Shown here piece after piece: positions 59,001 through 64,000 of a DNA stretch of 64,000 bases (positions are counted from its first letter, which is position 1; each line of letters begins with the position of its first letter). The stretch comes from Astropecten irregularis (Eukaryota; Echinodermata; Asteroidea; Paxillosida; Astropectinidae), in the NCBI GenBank assembly GCA_963971285.1, contig OZ020247.1, positions 15,520,614 through 15,584,613 of the forward strand. Direction: 5' to 3'. A program made the position numbers and the translations under genes. Below the pieces are notes generated by a model, which saw only the letters and a list, made by a program, of their open reading frames with translations, had not been told where the DNA came from and did no database searches.

Positions 59001-60821
59001 TCCGGGCCATGCGGCCACGTGGTGGGCATGCGGTCTGCATGATGCATCGTACGCGATATGTTTACGTCTTCTTTCGAGCGATCGTCGCGTTCGGAAGGCT
59101 GTCCGAAATATTTGTTTAATCAAGTTTGCGAAAAGTTTGTTTCTGCTTGGCAAAATGGACCCAAAACGACTGAAATTCAAGTATGTATTATACAGTCTAC
59201 ACTTTTGGGGTTGTTTATTTATTGGGCAAATGTCAGTCTACTTTTTAAAATGTTGGTTTCGTATACCGTTTTTGAAATTTTGAAACCGGATGGCAAGATT
59301 TTAAGCGGGAGCCCGTAAATCTGTTTTTGATGCACAGCACTAGATACAGCATTTCACTTTTCAGGCAGAAAAATGTTAACGGTATGTTTCTACCATCACC
59401 ATCTTTATACCATGTAAGTTATAAGTAAATCTGTGAAGATTTCTGTTTCGGTATATCACGGTATGATACCAAAGTATGATACTACCTTTAACCGCAAGTA
59501 GAGGGCGCCCTTTGGAAATGGCATCATATGCATCAGGTTTGTTTACCTGTGTATAACAAGCCAATGCCTCGTTATATTCTTCCTTCTGGAACCAGGCATT
59601 TCCTTTTTGTCTCCAGGATATACTCTGCTCATCACATTTACCATTGCGTGTTCCTGTACAGCATTTCTCTATGAAAGTGAACACATTATCAGCTCTGGAA
59701 GAGAACAAATTACAATTGGGTTAATTCTAGGCAGTGTATATTTTGCCGGCATCAGCAATCTTCCTACAAAAGCTATTTTGCCGTTCCCATTGGCTAAATT
59801 GCAGTATTCGCACATACCTCCGGCAAAATAACCTTTAGAGAAAGAAGGCCGGCACGGCCAACGAGAAGAATGCATGACGGTGCCGGCTAAAAAATACAGG
59901 CGTTACCTCAGTTTAGTACACTCAGGTTAACCCAGTCGTATTTAGGTAAGTTAGTTTACTGTAGAAGCTGGGTACCAGCTACCCTGAGTGTACAAAACTG
60001 AGGTAACCCCAAAATACACTTCCTTCATTCAATATGAGGCTAAGGAAGACTAACCATAGCTTTTCAAAAGTATCTCATCATTACCACTACCAGAGTCCTT
60101 TATGATGTAGTTGTGATGATTGTAACCCTTGGTTTCTCATGGTCCACTCCATGTCACCATGTCAGATCAAAGGTTACGACCATCGCAACAAAGTCCTTGA
60201 TTCATCTTGGCTTTTTTTCAACACATAGTTAGTGACCATCTCTGGTTTTAATTCTAATGAAAAAAGTGTTGGCAGTCTGCAGAACCCTTTCCTTATTTCC
60301 TTTTTCTATACAATCTTTTGAATAATATTTCAACAGGAATGTTTGATGAGTTTTGCACACAAAAAATGGGAGTCAAAGATGATGTTCGGTATAGCCAAGT
60401 CTCTGGACAGTTTGGTATAGGGCCGAGGCCTAGCGGTGTTTGTTGCATTAATTATAATTCCGCTGGCCTGGCACTGAAGTCTGTAAGTTATAACTGTTTA
60501 TGTTAGGACGAAGGCCTACAGTACTACTAGTAAAAGAGAAACTTTAAAATATGTAAAATCCTTAAAATCTCTTTTTAAAAGCATGCAAGCTGGTAAGTTA
60601 GGCCCTATCAATTTTTTTTTTCACTTAATAGATGCAACATGCAGACATAGAAACAAAATAATACAAAACCTCCAAATTGGCAGGCGGCTGCAAAACGTCA
60701 CACGTTCGGCATCTGAATCACAATCTCTGAAAACCTTGAAATCTTGGCCTTTTCCCAAACATTCTTGGTAGGTGACTTTCAGAAGCGATTTCCAGTCAAA
60801 AGAATTGGCCATAATTTTCAT
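36780..60821 (-). CDS. SMYD4: SMYD4-like SET and MYND domain lysine methyltransferase, complete gene, 18 coding exons
   Basis: Joined minus-strand exons give about 969 residues, against 804 in human. Each junction is GT/AG and every phase matches. Order: TPR-like helices (about 70-205), first part of SET (about 262-295), MYND finger (C298, C301/302, C311, C314, C320, C324, H333, C337), SET core (about 481-745) with NHACEPN at 710-716 and ELLHCY at 739-744, post-SET cysteines C768, C770, C773, a further CxxC pair, then a C-terminal helical/TPR-like domain. From family knowledge, SMYD proteins transfer methyl groups from S-adenosylmethionine to lysines; SMYD4 is linked to chromatin repression and heart and muscle development. 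The extra length comes from low-complexity insertions in exons 10 and 11. The start could be either of two in-frame ATGs, residue 1 or 4. The matching region of human SMYD4 was recalled, not searched. Confidence 0.93.
37184..37528. mobile_element. Family D TIR element
   Basis: Starts TAAGGCCTTTTCACACTTTT and ends ACTGTGAAAAGCCCTCTA, reverse orientation relative to 19,951. In SMYD4 intron 17. Confidence 0.7.
37622..37867. mobile_element. Family C TIR element
   Basis: Ends GAGGTTTACGAAACGGAGGC and CGTTTCGTAAACCCCCTA, with GCCGGAGCCGGAGC hexamers inside. It lies about 50 bases downstream (intron 17 side) of SMYD4 exon 17. Confidence 0.75.
37919..38041 (-). CDS. SMYD4: SMYD4 exon 17 (C-terminal TPR-like)
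   Basis: Acceptor CCCTATCTCCAG|GT, donor AATG|GTAAGT. It encodes GDFKQSGKYLRLSVATVEKQ, FGSDSIELANELHKLAQ and VLFNG. This aligns with VEVRHGPSSVEMGHELFKLA in human, including the final FNG. Confidence 0.93.
38112..39395. repeat. 79-bp minisatellite, about 16 units
   Basis: The unit contains GGGTCAGACTGCTTGCTCAA, CTGCCCTGCCACTAGGAG and TTCATGCAGCAGGGAGTCTG. The period measured at 38,362 and 38,441 is 79. Units at 38,320-38,800 alternate between GAGGGTTACTTCATG and GAGAGTTATCTTATG forms, a 158-bp higher-order dimer. Outer units are degenerate. One unit has an extra ACTCAG (39,000) and one a deletion (38,930). In SMYD4 intron 16. Confidence 0.92.
39395..39549. repeat. Foldback (near-perfect 150-bp palindrome)
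   Basis: CCTGGGGCCGATTTCACTAA on the left is mirrored by TTAGTGAAATCGGCCCCAGG on the right. Nearly the whole element pairs with itself around a short loop near 39,470. In SMYD4 intron 16, right after the minisatellite. Confidence 0.75.
39547..39843. mobile_element. TIR element with GGGCCCAATTTCATGGAATC ends
   Basis: Left GGGCCCAATTTCATGGAATC, right GATTCCATGAAATTGGGACC, with several internal GGTTA(A/C)CGGT words. It abuts the preceding foldback. Confidence 0.6.
39941..40054 (-). CDS. SMYD4: SMYD4 exon 16 (C-terminal helices)
   Basis: Phase 1 in and out. Acceptor TTTTGTCTTGTAG|AA, donor CTAG|GTAGGT. It encodes ECLAILHQCYNVQREILYKH followed by ETQDCLAKCYSLLG, equivalent to the VVGEIADGLARACAALGDW segment of human SMYD4. 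Confidence 0.9.
   Translation of the reverse strand, partial: NVLLSCISAITSNERFCTSTISPWVRHRTAWPNATPS
40266..40420. repeat. GGCCT/CTCGG word array, hAT-like fragment
   Basis: Begins CAGTGTTGTATGACTTGAGG and is followed by repeated GGCCTCGAGG and CTTGGCC words. The CAGTG start resembles the hAT-like element at 53,525. The other end was not found. It is in SMYD4 intron 15. Confidence 0.4.
40556..40681. mobile_element. Family C element, half copy
   Basis: Core AATATAGGCTGTGGTTTTTC and right end GGGTTTCGTAAACCCCCC only. In SMYD4 intron 15. Confidence 0.6.
40809..40875 (-). CDS. SMYD4: SMYD4 exon 15 (C-terminal helices)
   Basis: 67 bases. Acceptor CTTTTTCTTTGTAG|GAG, donor GAGG|GTAAGT. It encodes EKERAGNLFKLSRHFMECKH, an amphipathic helix region similar in position to VAQKLLRDGELERAV in human. 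Confidence 0.87.
41683..41791 (-). CDS. SMYD4: SMYD4 exon 14 (zinc-ribbon-like CxxC pair)
   Basis: Acceptor GTTAAACAG|A (phase 2), donor TCCAAG|GTAATT (phase 0). It encodes CSKCGHPLMPRL...VGLCINPQCRN, two cysteine pairs corresponding to CCNSCGAPMQ...CGSRSC in vertebrate SMYD4. The correct frame is not the longest open one here; phase decides it. Confidence 0.9.
41831..42225. mobile_element. Composite element with inverted tRNA-like arms, copy 2
   Basis: Arms at 41,831-41,930 and 42,060-42,174. The same spacer includes ATCCTTGGGATATGGCGGTA and GTGGTTTCATGGCTTGTGAC. The right flank TCAGTTTCCCTTGTGGTTAT matches the inverted left flank of copy 1. In SMYD4 intron 13, within about 40 bases of exon 14. 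Confidence 0.65.
42555..42693 (-). CDS. SMYD4: SMYD4 exon 13 (post-SET)
   Basis: Acceptor with a T-rich tract ending TTTTCAG|GA; donor TATGG|GTAAGT. It encodes GPHSKHMSRDERQRAL, then QYFFTCTCNACT, the post-SET CxCxxC that helps build the active site. This aligns with QYFFDCACPACQ in human. Confidence 0.93.
43065..43082. repeat. Short AAT trinucleotide run
   Basis: Six AAT units beside SMYD4 exon 12-13 intronic sequence. Confidence 0.8.
43501..43574 (-). CDS. SMYD4: SMYD4 exon 12 (SET C-part)
   Basis: Acceptor TATTCATTTAG|T (phase 2), donor TATG|GTAATG (phase 1). It encodes FHGAVLMIRATRDIQVGQEL followed by LHCYG. Human has IRASQRIRKGQEILHCYG. The tyrosine of LHCYG is the conserved catalytic-site Tyr of SMYD SET domains. 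Confidence 0.93.
43854..44195 (-). mobile_element. Family A TIR element, full copy
   Basis: TTAAAGGTAGTATCATACTT ... CCAAAGTATGATACTACC plus TTTAA. In SMYD4 intron 11, about 280 bases from exon 12. Confidence 0.78.
44241..44460. mobile_element. AAAAGGCCTTTTCACA element with a different core
   Basis: Ends AAAAGGCCTTTTCACATGAT and GTTGTGTGAAAAGGCCTTTA resemble family D. The core (CTCTCAACCATTGAGAAATC and its inverse) is unrelated. In SMYD4 intron 11. Confidence 0.65.
44775..45138 (+). mobile_element. Family A TIR element, full copy
   Basis: TTAAAGGTAGTATCATACTT ... CCAAAGTATGATACTACC plus TTTAA. In SMYD4 intron 11, opposite orientation to the copy at 43,854. Confidence 0.78.
46451..46601. repeat. 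Foldback MITE (CACAATAGTGCGCCA ends)
   Basis: CACAATAGTGCGCCATCCAT and ATGGTGGCGCACTATTGTG are inverted over about 50 bases, including GAGTTTGCAAC/GTTGCAAACTC. A shorter relative lies at 41,452-41,575. Confidence 0.65.
46777..46975. mobile_element. Family C element, right end degenerate
   Basis: Left end GGGGGTTTACGAAACGGAGG and the conserved core AATATAGGTTGTGGTTTTTC; the right end stops at TTTACGAAATGGAGCC. It ends about 35 bases from SMYD4 exon 11. Confidence 0.7.
47012..47631 (-). CDS. SMYD4: SMYD4 exon 11 (SET core with NHxCxPN)
   Basis: The largest exon, 206 codons plus two bases. Acceptor ACTTTCCTGCAG|ACT, donor GCAAG|GTGAGG. Conserved parts: LRHLQQLKCNSHAVTTIQ, and TKQVRLATAVYSTASLLNHA, which leads into the cofactor-binding NHACEPN. 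Between them are two Ser/Thr-rich insertions. The first holds a dense cysteine patch at residues 589-598 (C589, C591, C594, C596, C598), absent from the human sequence as I recall it. Confidence 0.93.
47758..47987. mobile_element. Family C TIR element
   Basis: Ends AGGGCGTTTACGAAACGGAG and CTCCATTTTGTAAATGCCCA. It directly abuts another TIR element on its right. Confidence 0.75.
47987..48221. mobile_element. TIR element with TAGACCCTATTCATGG ends
   Basis: Left TAGACCCTATTCATGGCGTA, right reverse complement CCGTGAATAGGGCCTA; 35-40 bases of inverted repeat including ATCTTGTCACCTTCCTT. A related, less complete copy lies at 40,960-41,215. In SMYD4 intron 10. Confidence 0.7.
48294..48797 (-). CDS. 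SMYD4: SMYD4 exon 10 (SET insertion and SET-I start)
   Basis: 168 codons, phase 0 at both ends. Acceptor ATTTCTATTCAG|ATC, donor ACAATG|GTAGGT. It starts IGTQALLSLRLLLHV and ends GIYRNDYQAVYHLMTHTENH, the counterpart of NNYNAVFNLLPHTENH in human. The ~100 residues between are low-complexity, rich in Glu, Ser, Thr, His and Ala, and probably a disordered loop longer than in vertebrates. Confidence 0.93.
48936..49160 (+). mobile_element. Family A element, truncated
   Basis: Left end TTAAAGGTAGTATCATACTT and first subterminal blocks are present; the right TIR is missing and the interior is shortened. In SMYD4 intron 9. Confidence 0.65.
49320..49473. repeat. Foldback-like repeat ending GAAATCGACCCCAG
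   Basis: Left CCAGAGGTTGATTTCACC and right GAAATCGACCCCAG are inverted. The interior has GATCAATCGTA-type words in both orientations. In SMYD4 intron 9. Confidence 0.5.
49559..49664 (-). CDS. SMYD4: SMYD4 exon 9 (rest of MYND finger)
   Basis: Acceptor TCGTTTGTTGCAG|T (phase 2), donor TATGTG|GTCAGT (phase 0). It encodes CPDCADVHYCSDRC followed by HHWLEC. This completes the MYND pattern CxxC...CxxC...YCSxxC...H-x3-C with all expected ligands present. Confidence 0.93.
49822..50087. mobile_element. Family C TIR element
   Basis: Ends ATAGGCCTTTTCGGAACGGA and TTTTGAAAAGGCCCAT. The GAGCCT hexamer has expanded to about seven units at 50,015-50,055. In SMYD4 intron 8. Confidence 0.72.
50226..50350 (-). 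CDS. SMYD4: SMYD4 exon 8 (SET N-part, start of MYND)
   Basis: Acceptor TTGCTCATAG|GCC (phase 0), donor ATCCC|GTAAGT (phase 2). It encodes SAGELVIKEIPYAVVLLP, the conserved (P/A)GE(L/V)x(V/I) segment of SMYD SET domains, then THCHYCCRSTLNPIP, which carries the first zinc ligands of MYND. Confidence 0.93.
50546..50900 (-). mobile_element. Family B element, diverged copy
   Basis: Recognisable by AATCGGACATCTGAGTCACA, TACCCCGAGATCAAAACTGT and CCAATCCTGTCCTGTA. In SMYD4 intron 7. Confidence 0.6.
51004..51112. repeat. Foldback containing CGATCCTAGCAGGATC-like core
   Basis: GAGGGCCTGACGCGTTTCGA and TCGAAATGCGTCAGGCCCTC are near-perfect inverted arms, with TAGCAGGATCTTTCT inside. In SMYD4 intron 7, about 100 bases from exon 7. 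Confidence 0.6.
51214..51346 (-). CDS. SMYD4: SMYD4 exon 7 (linker and first SET strand)
   Basis: Acceptor CATCTTTGTAG|T enters at phase 2; donor CTAGTG|GTAAGA leaves at phase 0. A Ser-rich stretch ends in SCFQDKGRFLV. This is equivalent to the vertebrate segment DPLKGRCLVAT, which opens the SET domain. Confidence 0.9.
52111..53362 (+). mobile_element. Family B element interrupted by the U2-containing segment
   Basis: Left part 52,111-52,443 starts TTAAAGTACAGGATTGGTAA. The right part resumes at 53,280 and runs to the ATGTATTGTACCT end. About 50 bases (52,395-52,443 and 53,280-53,329) are present on both sides of the inserted segment, as a long direct repeat. Confidence 0.65.
52869..53056 (+). 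ncRNA. U2 snRNA-like sequence, diverged variant or pseudogene
   Basis: The first 35 bases from ATCGCTTCTCGGCCTTTTGG are identical to canonical U2. After GTGTA the branch-site recognition bases differ (GTAAGAAC in place of GTAGTATC). Downstream sequence diverges but the folds persist. Stem IIa is TTTCAG/CTGAAA where U2 has TATCAG/CTGATA, a covarying pair change. IIb is GCTGCCC/GGGTGGC. An Sm-like site GATTTTTG follows. Stem III contains AGGAGC/GCTCCT. Stem IV is CCTGGTA/TACCAGG around TTGCACTGC. AAAGATAGA at 53,084-53,092 fits the AAARNNAGA half of an snRNA 3' box. It lies antisense in SMYD4 intron 6. It may be a functional variant, a pseudogene, or a U2-derived repeat. Confidence 0.75.
53411..53462 (-). 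CDS. SMYD4: SMYD4 exon 6 (linker)
   Basis: A 52-base exon, phase 1 in and phase 2 out. Acceptor TTTTCTTTCAG|AT, donor CCAAG|GTAAGA, both strong. It encodes DSLKSDMEKLIHSCSQP, a charged helical linker between the TPR part and SET. Confidence 0.8.
53525..54421. mobile_element. hAT-like non-autonomous element 2 (ACTCGA words)
   Basis: Perfect 8-bp duplication GAATCTGC at 53,517-53,524 and 54,422-54,429. Termini CAGTGTTGGA and TCCAACACTG; CAGTG is the canonical hAT end. The interior holds many copies of the words GTACTCGA and ACTCGGA (53,830-54,060, 54,280-54,415). No coding frame recognised. It lies in SMYD4 intron 5, starting about 60 bases from exon 6. Confidence 0.85.
54670..54729 (-). CDS. 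SMYD4: SMYD4 exon 5 (linker)
   Basis: A 60-base exon, phase 1 in and out. Acceptor ATACCTTTCAG|CT, donor AAAAG|GTTGGT. It encodes ALREASLALDGAVNLDAKRK. The donor is mediocre, but the phases require it. There is little similarity by which to judge it other than position and frame. Confidence 0.75.
55247..56139. mobile_element. hAT-like non-autonomous element 3 (AAAACCG words)
   Basis: Perfect 8-bp duplication GGCCATGG at 55,239-55,246 and 56,140-56,147. Left end TAAGGTTGGGCGGTTT; right end reverse-complements to TAGGCTTGGGCGGTTT. Both subterminal regions carry repeats of AAAACCGT. The middle (55,600-55,880) is CpG-rich. A matching terminal fragment, TAGGCTTGGGCGGTTTACCG, occurs at about 27,917. 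It is in SMYD4 intron 4. Confidence 0.85.
56419..56542 (-). CDS. SMYD4: SMYD4 exon 4 (TPR)
   Basis: Acceptor CTCTGTAG|CTA (phase 0), donor GACG|GTAAGT (phase 1). It encodes VHECDLAIGCGYP, then YKVLHRKGQCLVKMGQLD, continuing the TPR array just as human SMYD4 does (DINRAQTHGYPE...RKAECLVALG). Confidence 0.92.
56714..56874. repeat. Short TIR element (TATGGCAAGCCAAATG)
   Basis: Ends TATGGCAAGCCAAATG and CATTTGGCTTGCCATA; the interior is a series of GTTTATC/GATAAA words. In SMYD4 intron 3. Confidence 0.6.
57443..57577 (-). CDS. SMYD4: SMYD4 exon 3 (TPR)
   Basis: Acceptor with pyrimidine tract TTCTTCTCTTTATT and ...AAATAG|AGC; donor TATGAG|GTAACT. It is 45 codons, phase 0 at both ends. It contains ALAIANRSAALHHLGHYE, matching the ANRSAALFHLGQYE motif of TPR helix pairs in SMYD4. 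Confidence 0.92.
57679..58034 (+). mobile_element. Family A TIR element, full copy
   Basis: TTAAAGGTAGTATCATACTT ... CCAAAGTATCATATTACC plus TTTAA, in SMYD4 intron 2, about 100 bases upstream of exon 3. Confidence 0.78.
58288..59491 (-). mobile_element. Family A TIR element interrupted by a hAT-like insertion
   Basis: Left part 58,288-58,470 starts TTAAAGGTAATATCATACTT. Right part 59,343-59,491 ends GTATGATACTACCTTTAA. The two together make a normal-length family A copy once the 872-bp element and one GATACAGC are removed. In SMYD4 intron 2. Confidence 0.8.
58471..59342. mobile_element. hAT-like non-autonomous element 4, nested in a family A repeat
   Basis: Perfect 8-bp duplication GATACAGC at 58,463-58,470 and 59,343-59,350. 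Termini TAGTGCTGTGCAT and ATGCACAGCACTA. It splits a family A element (58,288-59,491) whose two halves continue across the duplication, so it is the younger insertion. The CpG-rich core (58,800-59,100) has several overlapping frames, none recognised. Confidence 0.88.
59547..59694 (-). CDS. SMYD4: SMYD4 exon 2 (first TPR helices)
   Basis: The acceptor TTGTTCTCTTCCAG|A enters at phase 2 and the donor ACACAG|GTAAAC leaves at phase 0. It encodes ADNVFTFIEKCC... followed by WRQKGNAWFQKEEYNEAL, the classic start of a TPR unit (small residue, G-N, F, Y, A-L). This is the region equivalent to YREEGNKKFQ in human SMYD4. Confidence 0.9.
60670..60821 (-). CDS. SMYD4: SMYD4 exon 1 (N-terminus)
   Basis: Begins MKIMANSFDWKSLL and ends ...SRLPIW plus two bases of an Arg codon. 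The first ATG (60,821-60,819) has G at -3. The second in-frame ATG (60,812-60,810, MANSFDW) has A at -3 and G at +4, the better context. FDWKSLL resembles the DEWKSYLL start of the human protein. The donor AG|GTTTTG is weak, but it is the one that gives phase 2, as exon 2 needs. The frame stays open upstream for about 150 bases without another ATG. Confidence 0.8.
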
Positions 60822-60936
60822 GACCGTCTGCACTTTTTTTTGCAGACGACTTCCCAAAAAGTTCCCAGGCGACTTGTCACTCCGCGTCGGTAGAGGGCGC
60901 AATACACAAATTGTGAGCTGGGCACTGCAGAATTTT

Positions 60937-60944
60937 GGGCGGGG
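60937..60944 (+). promoter_or_regulatory. GC box upstream of SMYD4 start
   Basis: GGGCGGGG, an Sp1-type GC box, about 120 bases upstream of the first SMYD4 ATG, next to a small cluster of CpGs (60,880-60,905). No TATA box is evident. Promoter role is inferred from position only. Confidence 0.3.
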
Positions 60945-61879
60945 TTTGACTATTTTTTTTTTGAGGGCCGACAAGTTGGTTGGTTATTTTGATGTTTTTT
61001 TAGTAACAGCGTGTCTAGAAGCAAAAGATCAAACTTCCCAAAAGGGAAGAACCTACTCACGCTGTCATTTTAAGATTCCATTTCCTCTTGTCTTTGCCTA
61101 CTCTCGTTTGCAAGATAATTAGGGCGCCCCTTTTTATTACTGTGGTTCTCATTTCCGACCGACCCATATTTTGGGCTCCGACCGAAGAAAAAAAACTTTT
61201 TTTGCCGCCGACCCTGTCCAGAATGACATAATATAAATTCACGAAAAAAAGAAAAAGAAAATTATAGAATTTCCGGGTGACAAATTAATTGCCAATAGAC
61301 CTACATTTTTATACTTTCTATCACAGAAATAATAAAAGATATTCAAACGAGATTACAATGAATACAATGAACATTTCCCATCATTTTCGTTAGGTTTTTG
61401 TGTATTCAGCCAGATTTTGTTTTCCACGTCCAAACTTTTTTTTTTGACCGACCGATCCTCCCTCAAGGTGGAAAAGAAAATAGGTTCTAAAATAATAATA
61501 ACAACTTGGATCTCTGATGATTTGACTTTTTTTGTAAAGCTGATGGAAAGTTAAAACAAAATTACAGAGCACGGGATGAGTTGTAAAAAAATTAAGTTTG
61601 TTTAAATCAAACAATTTAAAATTTGAATTTTTCTTTGCTTGTTCATTGGATTATATTTCAAATAAATTCAACAGTAGTCTACAGCTACTTTAAAAAAAAT
61701 GTTTGTTTTTTCTTCACGGTTTTTGCAGTATGTTTCTACTATCACCATATTTATAGTTATACCCTGTAAGGTACAGGTCTGTGACGATTTCTATGTCGGT
61801 ATCCTACCAAAGAAAGATACATGTAGTTTCTTTAACTTTAAGAAGTATGAACAAATTTAGGAATCTAACTACGTATTCA

Positions 61880-62235
61880 TTAAAGGTAGTATCATACTTT
61901 GGTAGCATACCGAAACAAAAATCTTCACAGATTTACCTGTAACTTACAGGGTATAAAGATGGTGATAGTAGAAACATACTGTTACAATTTTTCTGCTGTA
62001 TCTATCCAGAAAAGAGCACAACCAGTGACCACAATTATTGTTGATCTTTTAAAGATCAAAAATAAAAGAGAGAAGACTTAAGAAATACTGTGGCCGTTTT
62101 TCACCGTTTTCTCAAAAAGTGGGCACCGTATGGGACTGAAATTTTCACAGATTACTGTTACTGTATCTTTCTTGATATTTTTGCACATGAATCTGTATTT
62201 CTTTGACACAAAACAAAGTATGATCATCCTTTTAA
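61880..62235 (+). mobile_element. Family A TIR element, full copy
   Basis: TTAAAGGTAGTATCATACTT ... AACAAAGTATGATCATCC plus TTTTAA. Upstream of SMYD4. A further half copy, ending near 61,842, lies immediately to the left (61,725-61,842). Confidence 0.75.
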
Positions 62236-62723
62236 TGTTCCTAAATGACAGAGAAATAATGAATGTAGAATAGGAATATTCATTAAGCTGGGAATCATCT
62301 TGGACAAGTGTTCTGAATTGATCCCATCAAAGGAGTATTCCTAACTGGTATGAAATAAAAACAAAATATCCAAATCACACGATAGTAAGCTTTCAATATT
62401 TTATTAATTATATAGCAAGTGACAAAATTATAATACTGAAGAGGTGCTGCACAACTTGAAATTCTCAATAAAATGGAGAGAAATACAATGTACAAGTTTT
62501 TGTGGGCTACGTAGAGGTTAAATTGAATGATCTCTATTTATTTCCGTTCCTTTTTAGGGGGTGGGGGGGGGGGTGGGGGCAGGGTAATAAGAAGGTATTC
62601 AACAGCATTTGGATAAAAGTTGTAGATTATTCAGTTTATTTAGATAATTAAGTTTGACTCTTAAAGCAGAATGTTTTCTATTAAATGAATTTTATTTTGT
62701 TTCATTTGAGAACACCTGTCAAC

Positions 62724-63032
62724 TTAAATGTACAGTACAGGATTGGTAACATACCCAAACAGAAATGTTTACAAATTTCTGCCTGAAATGGTGTGTTTAT
62801 CCAGAAATAAGTCAAACAAAAACAAGGACAGCTTTGATCTCGGGGTAAAATCAAAACCATCATTTATGTTTTATACAAAACAATATTGAGTCATGTTTTC
62901 GCTATTTTCTCATGGCTCAGATGTACGATTGAGCTCAAATTTTAACAGGTTTATCATTTTATATACATGTTTGATCAGACAAAGTGTGAGTGCTTTTCTG
63001 TGACCTTTACCAATCATGTATTATACCTTTAA
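62724..63032 (+). mobile_element. Family B element, internally shortened
   Basis: Ends TACAGTACAGGATTGGTAAC and ACCAATCATGTATTATACCT plus TTAA, with part of the first subterminal block deleted. Upstream of SMYD4. Confidence 0.65.
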
Positions 63033-63335
63033 ATAACCCCCCCAGCAATATCTTGTTTTATTGCTGGTTTCATTTCTCTTACATGTACATGTATCTTTAA
63101 ATAGATGTACGTAGTTTTTTTTGTTCCATAAGTTTCAATTTGATTTTGAAGAGTGTGAAGGCAATATTGACCGAGACTGGATTCGAACCCAATACCTAAT
63201 AAATGCACCATTTACTAAAATGGCAGAACACTGGGTTGTAATCCAGAGTGTAGATGCAATTCCCAGTAGATACAAATTGTCTTTCTATTTATAGCATGAT
63301 CATTACTCACTTTCTCAAGTCTCCAGAAAGTTGAA

Positions 63336-63735
63336 ATGTGAACAAAGAAAAAAATGACTGGAGCGGGATTTGAACCTGCAACCTCCGGAATACAGTGCTG
63401 GGGCTCTACCAACTAAGCATCCTGTTTGAGATATCCCCCATGGATATATAAGGTCTCAGGTTGCAGCACTGCTAATGTTGCATGCATCTTCAATGATCCT
63501 TGGGATATAGCAGTATGTGAGTGGTTTCATGGCTTCTGAATGCCAAACGAACAAAGAAAATTGACTATTAGGGACACCGCCGACATTGGACAGGATAGCT
63601 CAGATGGCAAGAGTGCTGGTACAGACTGGGTATTCTGGGGGTAGCAGGTTCGAATCCCGCTCTAATTAAGTTTTCTTAATTCACCTTTCTATGACTTAAA
63701 ATTAATCCAGTCAGTTTCCCATTTGATGATTGAAT
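63336..63735. mobile_element. Composite element with inverted tRNA-like arms, copy 3
   Basis: Arms at 63,336-63,430 and 63,575-63,690, same spacer (ATCCTTGGGATATAGCAGTA), and the same right flank (CCAGTCAGTTTCCCATTTGA). More diverged arms. A further degenerate tRNA-like arm lies at about 63,160-63,240. Confidence 0.6.
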
Positions 63736-64000
63736 TGAAGTTTTGACATTTTTTTCATTTAAATGAGGTTGGGGCTGGGGTAAAAGCAAACAGGTAACCT
63801 GCCCTCAATCCGTGCGGACAAAATGCTGTGAAGCAAATGACACGACTTTACAGAAATCCAAATTTGTTTCTTTTGCACTCTTTTTATGACTGGAAGTATC
63901 ACTGTCACAGTGTTTTTCAACAGTTATAAATGGAAATGTGTGGTAGCCCACCCCTTTGTCCCAAGGCAACGCTCAAAATGTTCCGACTGCCTAGCTATAC

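Larger units (their letters stand above)
60822..64000. other. SMYD4 upstream region
   Basis: A short GC-richer promoter candidate (60,822-61,000), then AT-rich DNA with one family A, one family B and one composite tRNA-like element, a CCGACCGACC-rich stretch near 61,150-61,450, and a G run at 62,560-62,580. No gene recognised. Confidence 0.55.

Overview
This is eukaryotic nuclear DNA. It is intron-rich and AT-rich, full of short inverted-repeat transposons, and carries no bacterial operons, CRISPR arrays or intact transposase or reverse transcriptase genes. The dispersed words TACATGTA and GTAGGCCTAC, the mix of non-autonomous repeats and the protein similarities fit a marine deuterostome invertebrate. 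An echinoderm is my best guess. That is inference and was not tested by a search.

Two protein-coding genes can be read, both on the minus strand and in tandem. The right-hand gene (ATG near 60,821, stop at 36,780) is a complete SMYD4-type lysine methyltransferase. Its order is N-terminal TPR helices, a SET domain split by a MYND zinc finger, a post-SET cysteine cluster, and a C-terminal helical domain. I rebuilt it as 18 coding exons whose GT/AG boundaries and phases all agree, giving about 969 residues. About 3.7 kb further left, at 33,067, begins a second gene. Its first two coding exons (33,067-33,035 and 15,785-15,429) are separated by a 17.2-kb intron and match the N-terminus of TTC28, a very long TPR protein. 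The rest of that gene lies beyond the left edge, so positions 1-15,428 are most likely its second intron.

The remaining sequence is introns, intergenic DNA and repeats. The repeats include at least nine copies of a TIR family (A) with AGGTAGTATCATACTTTGG ends, and a related family (B) that shares one half with it. Four 0.87-0.98-kb hAT-like elements have perfect 8-bp target duplications; three of them carry strikingly repetitive subterminal words. A head-to-tail pair of about 1-kb units has Helitron-like 3' ends. A composite element has arms that are inverted tRNA-like sequences. SMYD4 intron 16 holds a 79-bp minisatellite of about 16 units. A full-length, diverged U2 snRNA-like sequence with preserved and partly covarying stems lies antisense in a SMYD4 intron.

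The two genes are not known to work together. Their adjacency says only that they are tandem neighbours here.
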